A stretch of DNA of 64,000 nucleotides from an uncultured Flavobacteriales bacterium (GCA_938084585.1 CALKFF010000033.1:38958-102957), one strand, 5' to 3'. Shown: positions 35,092 through 43,871, numbered from the stretch's first letter. Program-made: numbers and translations. The notes: generated by a model from the sequence alone, not told the origin.

Positions 35092-36690
35092 TCAGCGCGT
35101 GAGCCAGAGGCCCGGCAGAAGTTCGTGAAGGGGGATGGCGAAGCCGATGCCCTCCACGCCCTTGGCCACCACTTTGGCGTTCACCACGCCCACCAGTTCG
35201 CCCTGGTCGTTGAGGAGGGGGCCTCCGCTGTTGCCGGGTGAAATGGCCACGTCGGTTTGGTAGGAATCGCTGCCGCGTTTGGCCGAGAGGATGCCGCGGG
35301 TCACGGTGGCGTCGTAGCTCTCCTCAAAGGGAGTTCCGATGGCGTACACCTCGTCGCCCACGGAAGGCGCTTCAGTGCACCAGGCCAAGGGCTGCAACCC
35401 CAGCGTGTCGACTTTCAGCAGGGCCAGGTCACGCACGGGGTCCCAGCGCACGAGTTCAGCTGGAAGTTCTCGCTCGTCGTGGAAGCGCACGGTCCACACG
35501 TCTGAGCTGTCGTTCACCACGTGATGGTTCGTCACAATGTACCCAGCCTCGTCCACGATGCACCCACTTCCGAAGCCACGTTCTCCCTTCACAGTGACCA
35601 CCGACGGCAAGGCCTTGGACACTTTGCCCGCCTCGGTTGCTGGCCGAACCGTGAGGGTGTCCCAGGTGCTTTTCCATTCGGTCTCCAAATCCTCGTCCGC
35701 CTTGGCGCGCCACGGCCAGGTGGTTTCCTCTGTTCCCAAGGCTTGCACGGCTGCAAAACTCAAGCCTTCGCTGACCAAATCCCTGCGCATGCCAGCGCCC
35801 ACGACATACCCAGACCACGTCGACCAGCTGGTGATGTGCAGTGTATCTGTGGCGATGCCGTAAGGGTTGTGCACGGCCCAGTCTGACTCGAGTTGGTACC
35901 GCATCAACGCACCCACCCGGTGCTCCACCACCTCGGTCAACCGCCCGTGGATGGCCACGGCGTTGTCCGCTTGGTCGTCTTCTTCAGCCATCCATTGGGT
36001 CTGCTCAAACACGCGTTGAACCTCGTCGTCGAGGTTGCTGTCTTCCAGCAGGAAGGCTTCGTCAAGTTGACTGCTGTAGTAGGCACGCCTCGCTTCAAAC
36101 GCTTTCAAGTCACGGTAATTCCGCCACTTGTAGTCGCCCGTATCCAAGGCCAAATCCACGGCGTGCACCGCCACCTCCGGCTCGTCCTCTTGGCGGGACG
36201 GCATGGGGAGGAGTTCAGGAGCTTGAAGCGTGTTGTCGAAGACTTTTTTGGGCGGGACAATCAACCCAAGTCCGCCAAAAAACGCAGTGAAGAATCCACC
36301 GCCGATTTGCCATGCCGGGTCGCTTGGCCCGGTGCCGTTGCTCTCGTTGGCGATGCCTCGCCCCATCAGGGCTGCGCCGCCCACCAGCGTGCCGACATCC
36401 AAGAATTTGAGTGGATTGCGCCGCTCGGGCAGCAAGGGCACGACCTCGGGGAAATGCCCCTCGGCCTGCCAACGGATGAGGTGGTAGCCTTCGTGGTTGG
36501 AGAGCGAAATGTCGTCTTGGCCGTCCGTCACATCACGCCAGGTGACCCCGTCTTCTCCCACCGAGACGTCGCGCTCCACCGTGGTGCCCTCGGCTGTGCC
36601 CTCCACGTTGAGGTGGGTCTGGACGTTCAGGGCGGAGCAACCCGCCAGAAGGGGGAGTGCAAGAACGCAGGTGATGCGGAGAAGACGCAT
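35092..36690 (-). CDS. Lipoprotein with C-terminal trypsin-like (HtrA-type) serine protease domain
   Basis: 532 residues. The lipobox LLAGC is near residue 18 of the signal peptide. Residues ~20-330 are an unrecognised region containing a glycine-rich hydrophobic stretch (about 95-145) and an acidic helical part. Residues ~345-525 form a chymotrypsin-fold domain with all three catalytic motifs: VTNHHV (His), RDLALLKVD (Asp) and SPGNSGGPL (Ser). No PDZ domain follows, unlike DegP. It probably sits on the periplasmic face or the cell surface. The following gene in transcription order starts on the other side of a 42-base gap and has its own box. Confidence 0.85.
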   Translation of the reverse strand: MRLLRITCVLALPLLAGCSALNVQTHLNVEGTAEGTTVERDVSVGEDGVTWRDVTDGQDDISLSNHEGYHLIRWQAEGHFPEVVPLLPERRNPLKFLDVGTLVGGAALMGRGIANESNGTGPSDPAWQIGGGFFTAFFGGLGLIVPPKKVFDNTLQAPELLPMPSRQEDEPEVAVHAVDLALDTGDYKWRNYRDLKAFEARRAYYSSQLDEAFLLEDSNLDDEVQRVFEQTQWMAEEDDQADNAVAIHGRLTEVVEHRVGALMRYQLESDWAVHNPYGIATDTLHITSWSTWSGYVVGAGMRRDLVSEGLSFAAVQALGTEETTWPWRAKADEDLETEWKSTWDTLTVRPATEAGKVSKALPSVVTVKGERGFGSGCIVDEAGYIVTNHHVVNDSSDVWTVRFHDERELPAELVRWDPVRDLALLKVDTLGLQPLAWCTEAPSVGDEVYAIGTPFEESYDATVTRGILSAKRGSDSYQTDVAISPGNSGGPLLNDQGELVGVVNAKVVAKGVEGIGFAIPLHELLPGLWLTR

Positions 36691-36697
36691 GGGGCGG

Positions 36698-37588
36698 TCA
36701 GATTTGGCGTGCGTCGTCCATCAAGGCGAAGGAGAAGCCTCCTCCGAACACGCCGGTGGTGCGGTATGGTCCGACCATCATGCCCGCCTTCAGCCAGAGC
36801 CCAAAGCCGCCCTTGCCAGTGGCGGTGGCCAAGCCTTTCCAGGCGATTTCCATGCCCACAGGACGGGCCTCAAGACCATCCTCTTCAAAGTACTCTTGGG
36901 TGGAAAGCAGGAAAGGGGCGGGATTGTTGAAGATGAGGGCGTCCGCGTAGAGTTCCATGAACGAACCGCCTCGCTGACGGACCGCACCGGACTTGCCTTC
37001 GTCGTAGACCTCGAAGTCGATGTGACGGGCGCGGACCAAGCTGACGCCGAGCGCCAATTCACCGTAGCTCACAGATTCCACCGCCGCGAGGTTTTGGTAG
37101 CTCACGCCGCCGTGGAAAGCGAGGTAACTCGTGCGAGGCACGTCCATTTCCACGGTGTAGCGGGTCACTTCATTGTACCCAGTGGACTTGCTTTGGAGGG
37201 AGAGGCGCTTGGTTTTGATCTTGGTCCATGAGGACAGGAAGACATGCCCGCGCAACCGCCACGACCGACCTGCTGGACGCGTGCCGTCCACGAACAAGGA
37301 ATCTTCGTTCGGCATGAGCAGGTTGGATCCGGCCAAACTTGTGGTGAATTGAATCCGTGCTTTTCCCGGGATCCACTTGTCGATTTGGGCCCCGTACAAG
37401 GCGCCTTCAGAGAAGATGCCCCAGTGCAGCCACATGGGTTTGAGGTCGTCCGGAGACTCGCTCAAGACATTGTAATCGAGTTTGTTGCCGTCCTCGAAGA
37501 CGGCGGCTCGGGTTTGGGCTTGGGCCGAGGTGCCCGCAGTCAATGCCACTGCCAGGGCCAACCCAACGAGGTGAAATGTGCGAATCAT
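36698..37588 (-). CDS. Exported protein of unknown function, beta-rich
   Basis: 296 residues from MIRTFHLVGLALAVALTAGT, a signal peptide cleaved after about AQAQ (24). The rest is rich in aromatic residues and short alternating strands (YTVEMDVPRTSYLAFHGGVS, KGGFGLWLKAGMMVGPYRTT, GGGFSFALMDD), suggesting an outer-membrane barrel. I do not recognise a family. It lies 7 bases upstream of the protease lipoprotein and 4 bases downstream of the next exported protein, so the three form an operon. The ATG at 37588 was chosen because it gives a signal peptide. Confidence 0.7.
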   Translation of the reverse strand: MIRTFHLVGLALAVALTAGTSAQAQTRAAVFEDGNKLDYNVLSESPDDLKPMWLHWGIFSEGALYGAQIDKWIPGKARIQFTTSLAGSNLLMPNEDSLFVDGTRPAGRSWRLRGHVFLSSWTKIKTKRLSLQSKSTGYNEVTRYTVEMDVPRTSYLAFHGGVSYQNLAAVESVSYGELALGVSLVRARHIDFEVYDEGKSGAVRQRGGSFMELYADALIFNNPAPFLLSTQEYFEEDGLEARPVGMEIAWKGLATATGKGGFGLWLKAGMMVGPYRTTGVFGGGFSFALMDDARQI

Positions 37589-37592
37589 GGAA

Positions 37593-38114
37593 TCAGAATT
37601 GGAGTTGAACGCCCACGCCATGGCTGGACAAGGTGGGGCTGATCACCGCGTTGTGGGTGTCGATGGTCTTTTCCAGCTTGCCTGAGGCAATCATGCCGGT
37701 GGTCAAATACGCCACGCCGGAAAGGATGCCCCATTTGTAATGGCCGATTTGCGCGGCCAATTCACTTTGGCCGGGGGCGGGTTCAGGGTCCTCTGCGAAA
37801 ATGGCGGCAATGAGGGTGGCGCTGCAGGTCAAGGCCAACGTTTGGCTGGCCAGGCCCCATGCGCGGAACGATTTGTAGTTCGCTTGGACCTCGGGGGCTT
37901 GATTGAGGTGCGGCTTGAGCCTCGCCCCGATGAACCCCATCCGTTGGGCCGATCCTTCGCCCACGTAAAAGAGCATGCGCGAATTGGATTGGGACGACCC
38001 GTCGGTGTAATACGACGTGGTGACTTCGGTGCTGAGGGAGATGGGCTCGTTTTGGGCGAAGCTGCCCACGGCGCATCCCAAGGTCAAAGTGAGGAGAAGC
38101 GTGAAGGTTTTCAT
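37593..38114 (-). CDS. Small exported protein of unknown function
   Basis: 173 residues. Signal peptide MKTFTLLLTLTLGCAVGSFA. The middle holds two hydrophobic segments (about 84-105 and 127-145) that could be membrane helices, and the C-terminus SHGVGVQLQF looks like a barrel-closing strand. No family recognised. It is the first gene of an operon with the two genes that follow in transcription order. The ATG is preceded by TATTTTCG at a 4-base spacing. Confidence 0.7.
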   Translation of the reverse strand: MKTFTLLLTLTLGCAVGSFAQNEPISLSTEVTTSYYTDGSSQSNSRMLFYVGEGSAQRMGFIGARLKPHLNQAPEVQANYKSFRAWGLASQTLALTCSATLIAAIFAEDPEPAPGQSELAAQIGHYKWGILSGVAYLTTGMIASGKLEKTIDTHNAVISPTLSSHGVGVQLQF

Positions 38115-38118
38115 GGCG

Positions 38119-38126
38119 CGAAAATA
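38119..38126 (-). promoter_or_regulatory. Candidate start-hugging -7 box (TATTTTCG)
   Basis: TATTTTCG on the minus strand ends 4 bases before the ATG at 38114. Confidence 0.5.
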
Positions 38127-38146
38127 GGGGGTGACGCCTTGTCAAA

Positions 38147-39664
38147 TCACATCCATGCCCCACGGTGGCCGTTCACCTGGGCGCAGGCCAAGTCCCGAAT
38201 CTGCAACGCCGTGGAGGTGGGGAGGTAAGGCAAGACCGCCACGCCGGATGCTGTGTGGAAAGTCAGGTGCGCGACACCACGTCGGGCTTGGATGCGGTTT
38301 TGGGTGAATTGGACGGCTTGAAGTTTGGTCCAATCGACCATGATGCGCTTGCGGAACAGCCACCCACGGTGCACCGACACGTGGCGTCCGTCGGTGGTGG
38401 CCCACATGCCGCGGTGCCAAGCACGTGCCCAGAACCACGTCCACGCTGCGCATCCCCCCAGGACGACCGCGCCAGTCGGCCAGCCCAGGTGCCAGCTGGC
38501 AGCCACCGCAAGTGGGGACCACATCAACATGCGTTTGAGCCACCTCATCCAGAAGGCGTAAGCCAAGGGACGCAGCGTGACCAGGGTACGCTCAGGCCAA
38601 GAGGGAAACACCAGGCTCTCAAGCGCTCGCGTAGGCAGTCCGTCCACCGCAGGGATGGTCAATTTCAGCCCGCCAATGGCAGGGCCAGCGCCACCTGCAG
38701 ACGCCTGACGCACGTGCAACGTGTCGAATCCGAATTGCCTTCGAATCCAAGTGTTCTCCCACATCACCCATTGCACTTTGTGCAGGGGAACTTGCATGCT
38801 TTGGCGGTTCAGCAGGCCCTGGGTCAGGTGAAGGGCACGCTTGGTCGGGTCTTCGTCTGCTTCCACCCAAACCCGAAGTTTCCAGTACTTCACCACCGAG
38901 GTGGCCACCGAAATCAACACCGACACGGCGGCGATGACCACCGGGGAGAGCACGAAAAGCAAGGGCGACAGAAACAACAACACCGTCCTGTAGAGTGACG
39001 GCACCTGTTGCCACAGTTCTGCCACGACTTCCCAGGCCACCCCCTGAAACGTCAACAAACCCCCGATGGCGAACCCAATTTTCGAAAGGTGATTTTGGGA
39101 GAGCCCCACCTTCAACAACGTGGCGGTGTCCAGGGCGGCGACGAGGTTGGTGGTGTCGGTGTCGCCAGGGCGTGGTTCGTCCTCGACCTCAGCGGTTGTG
39201 ACTTGGGCAGATTGAAGCAAACGGCTGCGCAGGGCATGGGCGTCGTCCCACGGCAAGGCGTGGATGACCAGTTCGCTTCCCGCGGATCCCGCCGTGTCGA
39301 TTTTCAATCCGCACACCTTGAACAGGCGTTGCAAGAGGTTTTGTTCGACGTGGACGGCTTGCACGCGGTCCAGGGGGATGTTCACCTTGTCGCGGACCAA
39401 CACGCCTTTCCGGACATGGAGTTGGTCGGCTTCCAAGTGAAATGTGAAGCGCGCGAAGTGCAACACCGCGCCCAAAAAGGTCAAGGTGCACCCTGCCCCG
39501 ATGGCCCAAATGAAGAACCGGGCGTCCCGGTCGCCTTGGAAATAAAAAGCCACTAAGACGGGCCACGTCGAGCGCACCAGCGCCTGGGCTTGCCACCCAA
39601 TCAGGATCAGCAACCCGAGGGCGTGTTGCCGTTGAGGACGGTCAAACACCTCGGTTGGCTTCAA
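38147..39664 (-). CDS. Bacterial PH-domain membrane protein, YdbT-like
   Basis: 505 residues with two pairs of N-terminal and central TM helices and repeated bacterial PH (bPH2) domains. The first contains FHLEADQLHVRKGVLVRDKV, then NIPLDRVQAVHVEQNLLQRL; later copies contain TQGLLNRQSMQVPLHKVQWV and VHRGWLFRKRIMVDWTKLQA. This is the YdbT family of membrane proteins, whose role is not settled. Its start overlaps the end of the smaller YdbS-like gene by 23 bases, the usual ydbS-ydbT pairing. Confidence 0.88.
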   Translation of the reverse strand: MKPTEVFDRPQRQHALGLLILIGWQAQALVRSTWPVLVAFYFQGDRDARFFIWAIGAGCTLTFLGAVLHFARFTFHLEADQLHVRKGVLVRDKVNIPLDRVQAVHVEQNLLQRLFKVCGLKIDTAGSAGSELVIHALPWDDAHALRSRLLQSAQVTTAEVEDEPRPGDTDTTNLVAALDTATLLKVGLSQNHLSKIGFAIGGLLTFQGVAWEVVAELWQQVPSLYRTVLLFLSPLLFVLSPVVIAAVSVLISVATSVVKYWKLRVWVEADEDPTKRALHLTQGLLNRQSMQVPLHKVQWVMWENTWIRRQFGFDTLHVRQASAGGAGPAIGGLKLTIPAVDGLPTRALESLVFPSWPERTLVTLRPLAYAFWMRWLKRMLMWSPLAVAASWHLGWPTGAVVLGGCAAWTWFWARAWHRGMWATTDGRHVSVHRGWLFRKRIMVDWTKLQAVQFTQNRIQARRGVAHLTFHTASGVAVLPYLPTSTALQIRDLACAQVNGHRGAWM

Positions 39665-40190
39665 GCAGTTGACGGATGTTTCGTGCAGTCTCAGGTGGCA
39701 GTCCTGGGATGTTGAGGTTGGCCCCCGATGCGCCGGCCGTGAACAATTTCAGCGAGCAATACCCCAGCCATTTTCCCAAAGGCCCTTGTTGGATTTCACT
39801 GTGTTGAATCCGAGAAAAGGGCACGGCCACCACTTGGGTGGTCCACCATCCTGACCGGTACACGACATCTTGTTGACGGACCAAAAAACCACGCAGGGGC
39901 CAACCCATGCGTTCTTCCAGCCCCCACAGCGTCATCACTGCAGTCCAAGCCCCGCCCAAGGCCCACCACAACGCGGCCGGGGGGGCTTGTTCACCCTCCA
40001 ACATGGAGAGCCAAAGGCACGGGGCCGCCCACGCCAGGCCGGTCAAGGCAAATGTCACCCCGTACACCAGGGCTCGGGCTTTGGCGTAGGCCCGAGGCAG
40101 GGACGTCAGGCGATCCTCCTCGACGCGTGGCAGGGCCTCGACATCGACAAGGGGGTTCAAGTCGGGCTGGACGACCGCAGGTCTTTTCAT
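39642..40190 (-). CDS. Bacterial PH-domain membrane protein, YdbS-like
   Basis: 182 residues. Two TM helices (about 42-66 and 72-92) are followed by one bPH2 domain (RQQDVVYRSGWWTTQVVAVP, then FSRIQHSEIQQGPLGKWLGY). It pairs with the larger YdbT-like protein. Its ATG (40190) overlaps the stop of the deoxynucleoside kinase gene by ATGA, so it is translated downstream of that gene. Confidence 0.88.
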   Translation of the reverse strand: MKRPAVVQPDLNPLVDVEALPRVEEDRLTSLPRAYAKARALVYGVTFALTGLAWAAPCLWLSMLEGEQAPPAALWWALGGAWTAVMTLWGLEERMGWPLRGFLVRQQDVVYRSGWWTTQVVAVPFSRIQHSEIQQGPLGKWLGYCSLKLFTAGASGANLNIPGLPPETARNIRQLLEANRGV

Positions 40191-40825
40191 GGGGCCGTCA
40201 CTTTGAAGCGGTGCACTCCGGGCTTGCGTGGGGCGAGCACGGCGTCCTTCAACAGAAACAGTGCTTGGGGTTGGGTCACAAAGTCCAAGTCGGATGTGTC
40301 AATCCAAAGGATCCGAGAGCCACGCGCATGCTTGTAATGGGAGGCGTAGCCTGCCGCCACGCGGTCCAAGTAACCCTCGGGAAGCGCTTGCTCGTAGGAC
40401 CGGCCACGTTTCACAATCTGGGCTTCCTGCCGCACCCTCCCTGGGTCCAGGATGGCGACCACCTCCGGCTGAGGGAGCTGGGCGTGCATCATGCTGAACA
40501 TGGTGTTGAACAGGTTGAATTCGTCTTTGGGCAGGTTGACTTTGGCGAAAATCAAACTCTTCACAAAGCTGTAATCCGCCACGATTCGCTGCTTGAACAA
40601 ATTCCGACCGCGGATGGCGGATTGCATTTGCTTGTAGCGGTCTGCCAAAAACGACAGCTCCACACTGAAGCCATGCGCTTCAGGGTTGTCGTAAAATTTC
40701 TCGAGGAAAGGGTTTTCCTCGAAACGCTCAAGCATCAGTTCAGCCCCCAACTCCTCCGCCAACCACGTCGCAAACGTGGTCTTGCCCGCGCCGATGCCTC
40801 CTTCAATTGCAATGCTTGAATACAC
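40187..40825 (-). CDS. Deoxynucleoside kinase family protein (dAdo/dGuo kinase-like)
   Basis: Phosphorylates deoxynucleosides for nucleotide salvage. 212 residues starting MYSSIAIEGGIGAGKTTFAT with the P-loop GGIGAGKT near residue 9. SFLADRYKQMQ, the LID-like region with YEQALPEGYLDRVA, and the final ILWIDTSDLDF strand fit the dNK family. The frame has no nearby ATG: GTG at 40825 puts the P-loop at the right place and is preceded 4 bases upstream by TACCTTCC. Which deoxynucleoside it prefers cannot be told. Confidence 0.88.
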   Translation of the reverse strand: MYSSIAIEGGIGAGKTTFATWLAEELGAELMLERFEENPFLEKFYDNPEAHGFSVELSFLADRYKQMQSAIRGRNLFKQRIVADYSFVKSLIFAKVNLPKDEFNLFNTMFSMMHAQLPQPEVVAILDPGRVRQEAQIVKRGRSYEQALPEGYLDRVAAGYASHYKHARGSRILWIDTSDLDFVTQPQALFLLKDAVLAPRKPGVHRFKVTAP

Positions 40826-40829
40826 GTCT

Positions 40830-40837
40830 GGAAGGTA
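40830..40837 (-). promoter_or_regulatory. Candidate start-hugging -7 box of the kinase gene (TACCTTCC)
   Basis: TACCTTCC on the minus strand ends 4 bases before the GTG at 40825. It supports the GTG as the start. It overlaps the end of folK. Confidence 0.35.
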
Positions 40838-40839
40838 GG

Positions 40840-41367
40840 TCAAGATGGGGTGGCGAAAGGCACGACTTCTGGCTTGACGGGGCAAGCTTCCAGGGCCTTG
40901 CGCACCGTTTTCCCTTCCACCTTCAAGTCGGGGGCGAGGTCCGCCAAAGGCTGCAACACGAAGCGCCTTGACATCATCCTGGGATGGGGCACCGCCAAGT
41001 CGTCCGTGCGCGAAGTTTCTCCCTCGGAGGTGCACAAGATGTCCATGTCCAACGTGCGGTTGAGGTAGCCCTCCGCGCTGGCGTCGCGGACTCGGCCGTG
41101 TTCACGTTCGATGTCGAGGAGCACGCGAAGCAACCCGTCCAGCGGCATGTCGGTGTCCACCCCAACCACCATGTTTAGAAACGCCGGCGTGCCCTCAGCC
41201 ATGCCCCAGGCCTCTGTTTCGTAGCGTGGGGACATGGACATGGCTTGGACGGACTTCCGCGCCACCAACGCCGCTTCCAACGCCGCCAGCCCTTGATCCA
41301 GCCAGGCATGCCGGTCGCTCAAATTTGTGCCCAACCCCAGGTAGACTGTTCTCACATTCATTTTCAT
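40840..41367 (-). CDS. folK: 2-amino-4-hydroxy-6-hydroxymethyldihydropteridine diphosphokinase
   Basis: Transfers pyrophosphate from ATP to the hydroxymethylpterin in folate synthesis. 175 residues. Signature segments are YLGLGTNLSDRHAWL, SPRYETEAWG with PAFLNMVVGVDT, the catalytic REHGRVRDASAEGYLNRTLD with MDILC, and VPHPRMMSRRFVLQPLADLA. Two starts are possible, at 41367 (MKMNVRTVYLG) and 41361 (MNVRTVYLG). The -7-like box at 41369-41376 is too close for the first, so 41361 may be the real one. It is divergent from sppA. Confidence 0.94.
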   Translation of the reverse strand: MKMNVRTVYLGLGTNLSDRHAWLDQGLAALEAALVARKSVQAMSMSPRYETEAWGMAEGTPAFLNMVVGVDTDMPLDGLLRVLLDIEREHGRVRDASAEGYLNRTLDMDILCTSEGETSRTDDLAVPHPRMMSRRFVLQPLADLAPDLKVEGKTVRKALEACPVKPEVVPFATPS

Positions 41368-41368
41368 T

Positions 41369-41376
41369 CGAAGGTA
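41369..41376 (-). promoter_or_regulatory. Candidate start-hugging -7 box of folK (TACCTTCG)
   Basis: TACCTTCG on the minus strand ends 7 bases before the ATG at 41361 and 1 base before the ATG at 41367. Confidence 0.45.
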
Positions 41377-41398
41377 GCCAGGGGCTGGCATGGGGTGT

Positions 41399-41406
41399 TA
41401 AATTTG
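41399..41406 (+). promoter_or_regulatory. Candidate start-hugging -7 box of sppA (TAAATTTG)
   Basis: A perfect TAnnTTTG match, ending 4 bases before the sppA ATG at 41411. It lies 23 bases from the opposing folK box. Confidence 0.6.
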
Positions 41407-41410
41407 GGGC

Positions 41411-43291
41411 ATGTCATTTGGAAAAAACATCTTGAGTTCGGCCATCGGGTCGACGTTGGGCTTGCTCGTGGCAGGCACCGTGTTGATCTTCATTTTTGTT
41501 GGCGTGTTGGTGGGGGGCATCGTGGGTGCGTTCGCCGATGTGGAAGCGTCTGCTGGCCCAGATTTGGACCTCGACGACGCCAACGTCCTCAGGGTGACCA
41601 TGGAGGCGCCCATCGTGGAGCGGGGCGGAGGAGACTCCCCGTTTTCATTCAGCCTCGCAGGAGGCTTGGAGCCCAGCATGCAGTTGGGTCTGAACCAAAT
41701 CCTGGACGCGTTTTACCGCGCTGCGGGCGACGACCAAATCCAAGGTGTGTTGCTCAACGTGGCCGACGTGGCCGTCATGCCCAGCATGATGGAAGACTTG
41801 CGCGCCGGATTGGCCGTCCTTCAGGACAGCGGCAAGTTCATTGTGGCCTGGAGCGAGAGCATGAGTCAGCGTGCACTTCACTTCAATTCCGCGGCAGATC
41901 AGGTGTACTTGCACCCCCAAGGTGGGATGACCCTCAACGGCCTCCGCAGCCAGAGCATGTTCTACCCAGGCATGTTCGAAAAGCTGGGCATCGACGTCAC
42001 CGTGGTGCGTGGCCCTGGAAACAAATACAAGAGCGCGGTGGAACCCTTCTTGCGCAAGGATTTCAGCGACGCCAACAAGGAACAAACCCGGGCTTTGCTT
42101 TCGGGCTTTTGGCAGGACATGGCCTCGGACGTTGAAGGGGCACGGGGCTTGGAGCCGGGCACATTGGACGCGCTCGCCAACGACTTGACCATCCGAAGCC
42201 CGCAAGACGCCGTGGACGCCAAGTTGGTGGACGGCTTGCTGTACGAAGACGAATTGACCGCGCTTCTGGAAGAGAAGCTGGACGGCGAAGAGCCTTCCTT
42301 CATCTCCCTCGGCGAGTACACGCTGGAGGAGCGGTTCTTGGGTGGCATGGACGCGTTGGCCAAGGTGTTGGAAGAAGTGGAATCGGAGGAAGAGGACGAG
42401 GACAGCGACAACCTCGGAGGCAACGTGGCCGTGATCTATGCGGTCGGGGCGATTGAGAGCGGTCAAGGCGACAACGCCACCATCGGGTCAGAAACCACGG
42501 CCGAGGCGTTGCGTGAGGCGCGCGAGGCCGACGACGTCAAAGCGGTGGTGTTGCGGGTGAATTCCCCAGGCGGCAGCGCCTTGGCCAGCGACGTGATCTG
42601 GCGCGAGACCATGTTGCTCAAAGAAGCCGGCAAGCCCTTTGTTGTAAGCATGAGCGACCTCGCTGCGTCCGGCGGATACTACATCAGTTGCGCAGCAGAC
42701 CGCATTTACGCCAACCCGACCACGATCACAGGGTCCATTGGGGTGTTTGGCATGATCCCGAACCTGGGAGGCATGTTGGAGAAGCACGCCGGCATCACGT
42801 TCGACGAAGTGGCCCTTCACGACCACGCCGGTCAACCCGACGGCATGTTCGCGCCGGATGCGGTGACGTTGGCGGCCATCAACGAAAGCGTGACCGACGT
42901 CTACGACACCTTCACATCCAGGGTGGCCGAGGGTCGTGGCATGACCCAAGCGGAAGTGGAAGAGGTGGCGCGCGGCCGCGTTTGGACTGGGGCAGATGCC
43001 TTGGCCAAGGGGTTGGTGGACGAACTCGGCGACTTGGAAGACGCCGTGGCGCATGCCGCAGCTCTGGCAGACATTGCCTTGGAAGACGTCGACCGCGTCG
43101 CCCTTCCCGAGGCAGGCGATCCGTTCGAAACCTTCATCCAGGATTTGACCGGGGCCGAGTTGGGGCTCCAGGCCATGGGGTTGACCGGGGTGGACGAAGC
43201 CATGCTTCGCGAACTCTGGCAGGTGCGTCGCATGGTCGAGACGGGCGACGCCATTCAGGCCCGCTTGCCCTATTCGTTGCACATCCGCTGA
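41411..43291 (+). CDS. sppA: Signal peptide peptidase SppA, 67K type
   Basis: Membrane-bound serine protease that degrades cleaved signal peptides. 626 residues: an N-terminal TM segment (about 14-45) and two tandem SppA domains, as in the long E. coli-type enzyme. The general-base lysine lies in GPGNKYKSAVEPFLRKDFSD (first domain). The nucleophile serine lies in MSDLAASGGYYISCAADRIY (second domain), followed by TITGSIGVFG. It overlaps the following methyltransferase gene by TGATG-type coupling (shared base 43291). Confidence 0.95.
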   Translation: MSFGKNILSSAIGSTLGLLVAGTVLIFIFVGVLVGGIVGAFADVEASAGPDLDLDDANVLRVTMEAPIVERGGGDSPFSFSLAGGLEPSMQLGLNQILDAFYRAAGDDQIQGVLLNVADVAVMPSMMEDLRAGLAVLQDSGKFIVAWSESMSQRALHFNSAADQVYLHPQGGMTLNGLRSQSMFYPGMFEKLGIDVTVVRGPGNKYKSAVEPFLRKDFSDANKEQTRALLSGFWQDMASDVEGARGLEPGTLDALANDLTIRSPQDAVDAKLVDGLLYEDELTALLEEKLDGEEPSFISLGEYTLEERFLGGMDALAKVLEEVESEEEDEDSDNLGGNVAVIYAVGAIESGQGDNATIGSETTAEALREAREADDVKAVVLRVNSPGGSALASDVIWRETMLLKEAGKPFVVSMSDLAASGGYYISCAADRIYANPTTITGSIGVFGMIPNLGGMLEKHAGITFDEVALHDHAGQPDGMFAPDAVTLAAINESVTDVYDTFTSRVAEGRGMTQAEVEEVARGRVWTGADALAKGLVDELGDLEDAVAHAAALADIALEDVDRVALPEAGDPFETFIQDLTGAELGLQAMGLTGVDEAMLRELWQVRRMVETGDAIQARLPYSLHIR

Positions 43292-43821
43292 TGGCCACGG
43301 CTTCTGGGAAAGGGGAGCGAATCGCCGCCGAGTCGTATGCGAGTGCGGCTTGCATGCCCATCCGGCTGGTGCTGGACAACGTCCGCAGCGGCCAAAACGT
43401 GGGCGCCTGTTTTCGTTCAGGCGACGCCTTCCGAATCGAAGGACTTGACCTGTGTGGCATCACGTGCCATCCCCCGCACCGCGACATCTTGAAGAGCGCC
43501 CTGGGGTCCAGCGGCCATTTGCCGTGGCGGCCATGGGACAACACCTTGGATGCGGTGCACTCCCTTCAAGCGGAGGGGTGGAAGGTGGCCGCCGTGGAAC
43601 AGGCCGACGTCAGCACGTGGCTCCACGAATGGCAGCCCGCTTCAAACGAGAAATGGGCCTTGGTGCTTGGCAATGAAGTGCGCGGCGTGTCGCCAGAAGT
43701 GCTGGACCTCTGCGACGTCGTGTTGGAGATGCCCCAGTACGGCGTGAAGCAGAGCATCAACGTCAGCGTGTGCGCCGGCGTGGTGCTGTGGCAGGCGGCC
43801 CTTCATTTGAGACACGCCTGA
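43291..43821 (+). CDS. TrmH-family (SPOUT) RNA methyltransferase
   Basis: 176 residues starting MATASGKGERIAAESYASA. The SPOUT knot motifs are clear: LVLDNVRSGQNVGACFRSGD (motif 1), LVLGNEVRGVSPEVL (motif 2) and LEMPQYGVKQSINVSVCAGV (motif 3). These proteins 2'-O-methylate tRNA or rRNA with SAM. The exact target is not clear; there is no N-terminal substrate-recognition domain, which argues for a TrmH or TrmL-like tRNA enzyme. Its ATG overlaps the sppA stop. Confidence 0.88.
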   Translation: MATASGKGERIAAESYASAACMPIRLVLDNVRSGQNVGACFRSGDAFRIEGLDLCGITCHPPHRDILKSALGSSGHLPWRPWDNTLDAVHSLQAEGWKVAAVEQADVSTWLHEWQPASNEKWALVLGNEVRGVSPEVLDLCDVVLEMPQYGVKQSINVSVCAGVVLWQAALHLRHA

Positions 43822-43841
43822 GCCTGAACATGCAAGGCAAC

Positions 43842-43871
43842 AAAAAGCCCGGCCAACTGGCCGGGCTTTTT
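43842..43871. terminator. Bidirectional intrinsic terminator
   Basis: A perfect 14-bp palindrome AAAAAGCCCGGCCA/TGGCCGGGCTTTTT with a 2-base centre. It serves the methyltransferase gene (plus) and the TPR lipoprotein gene (minus). Confidence 0.9.
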
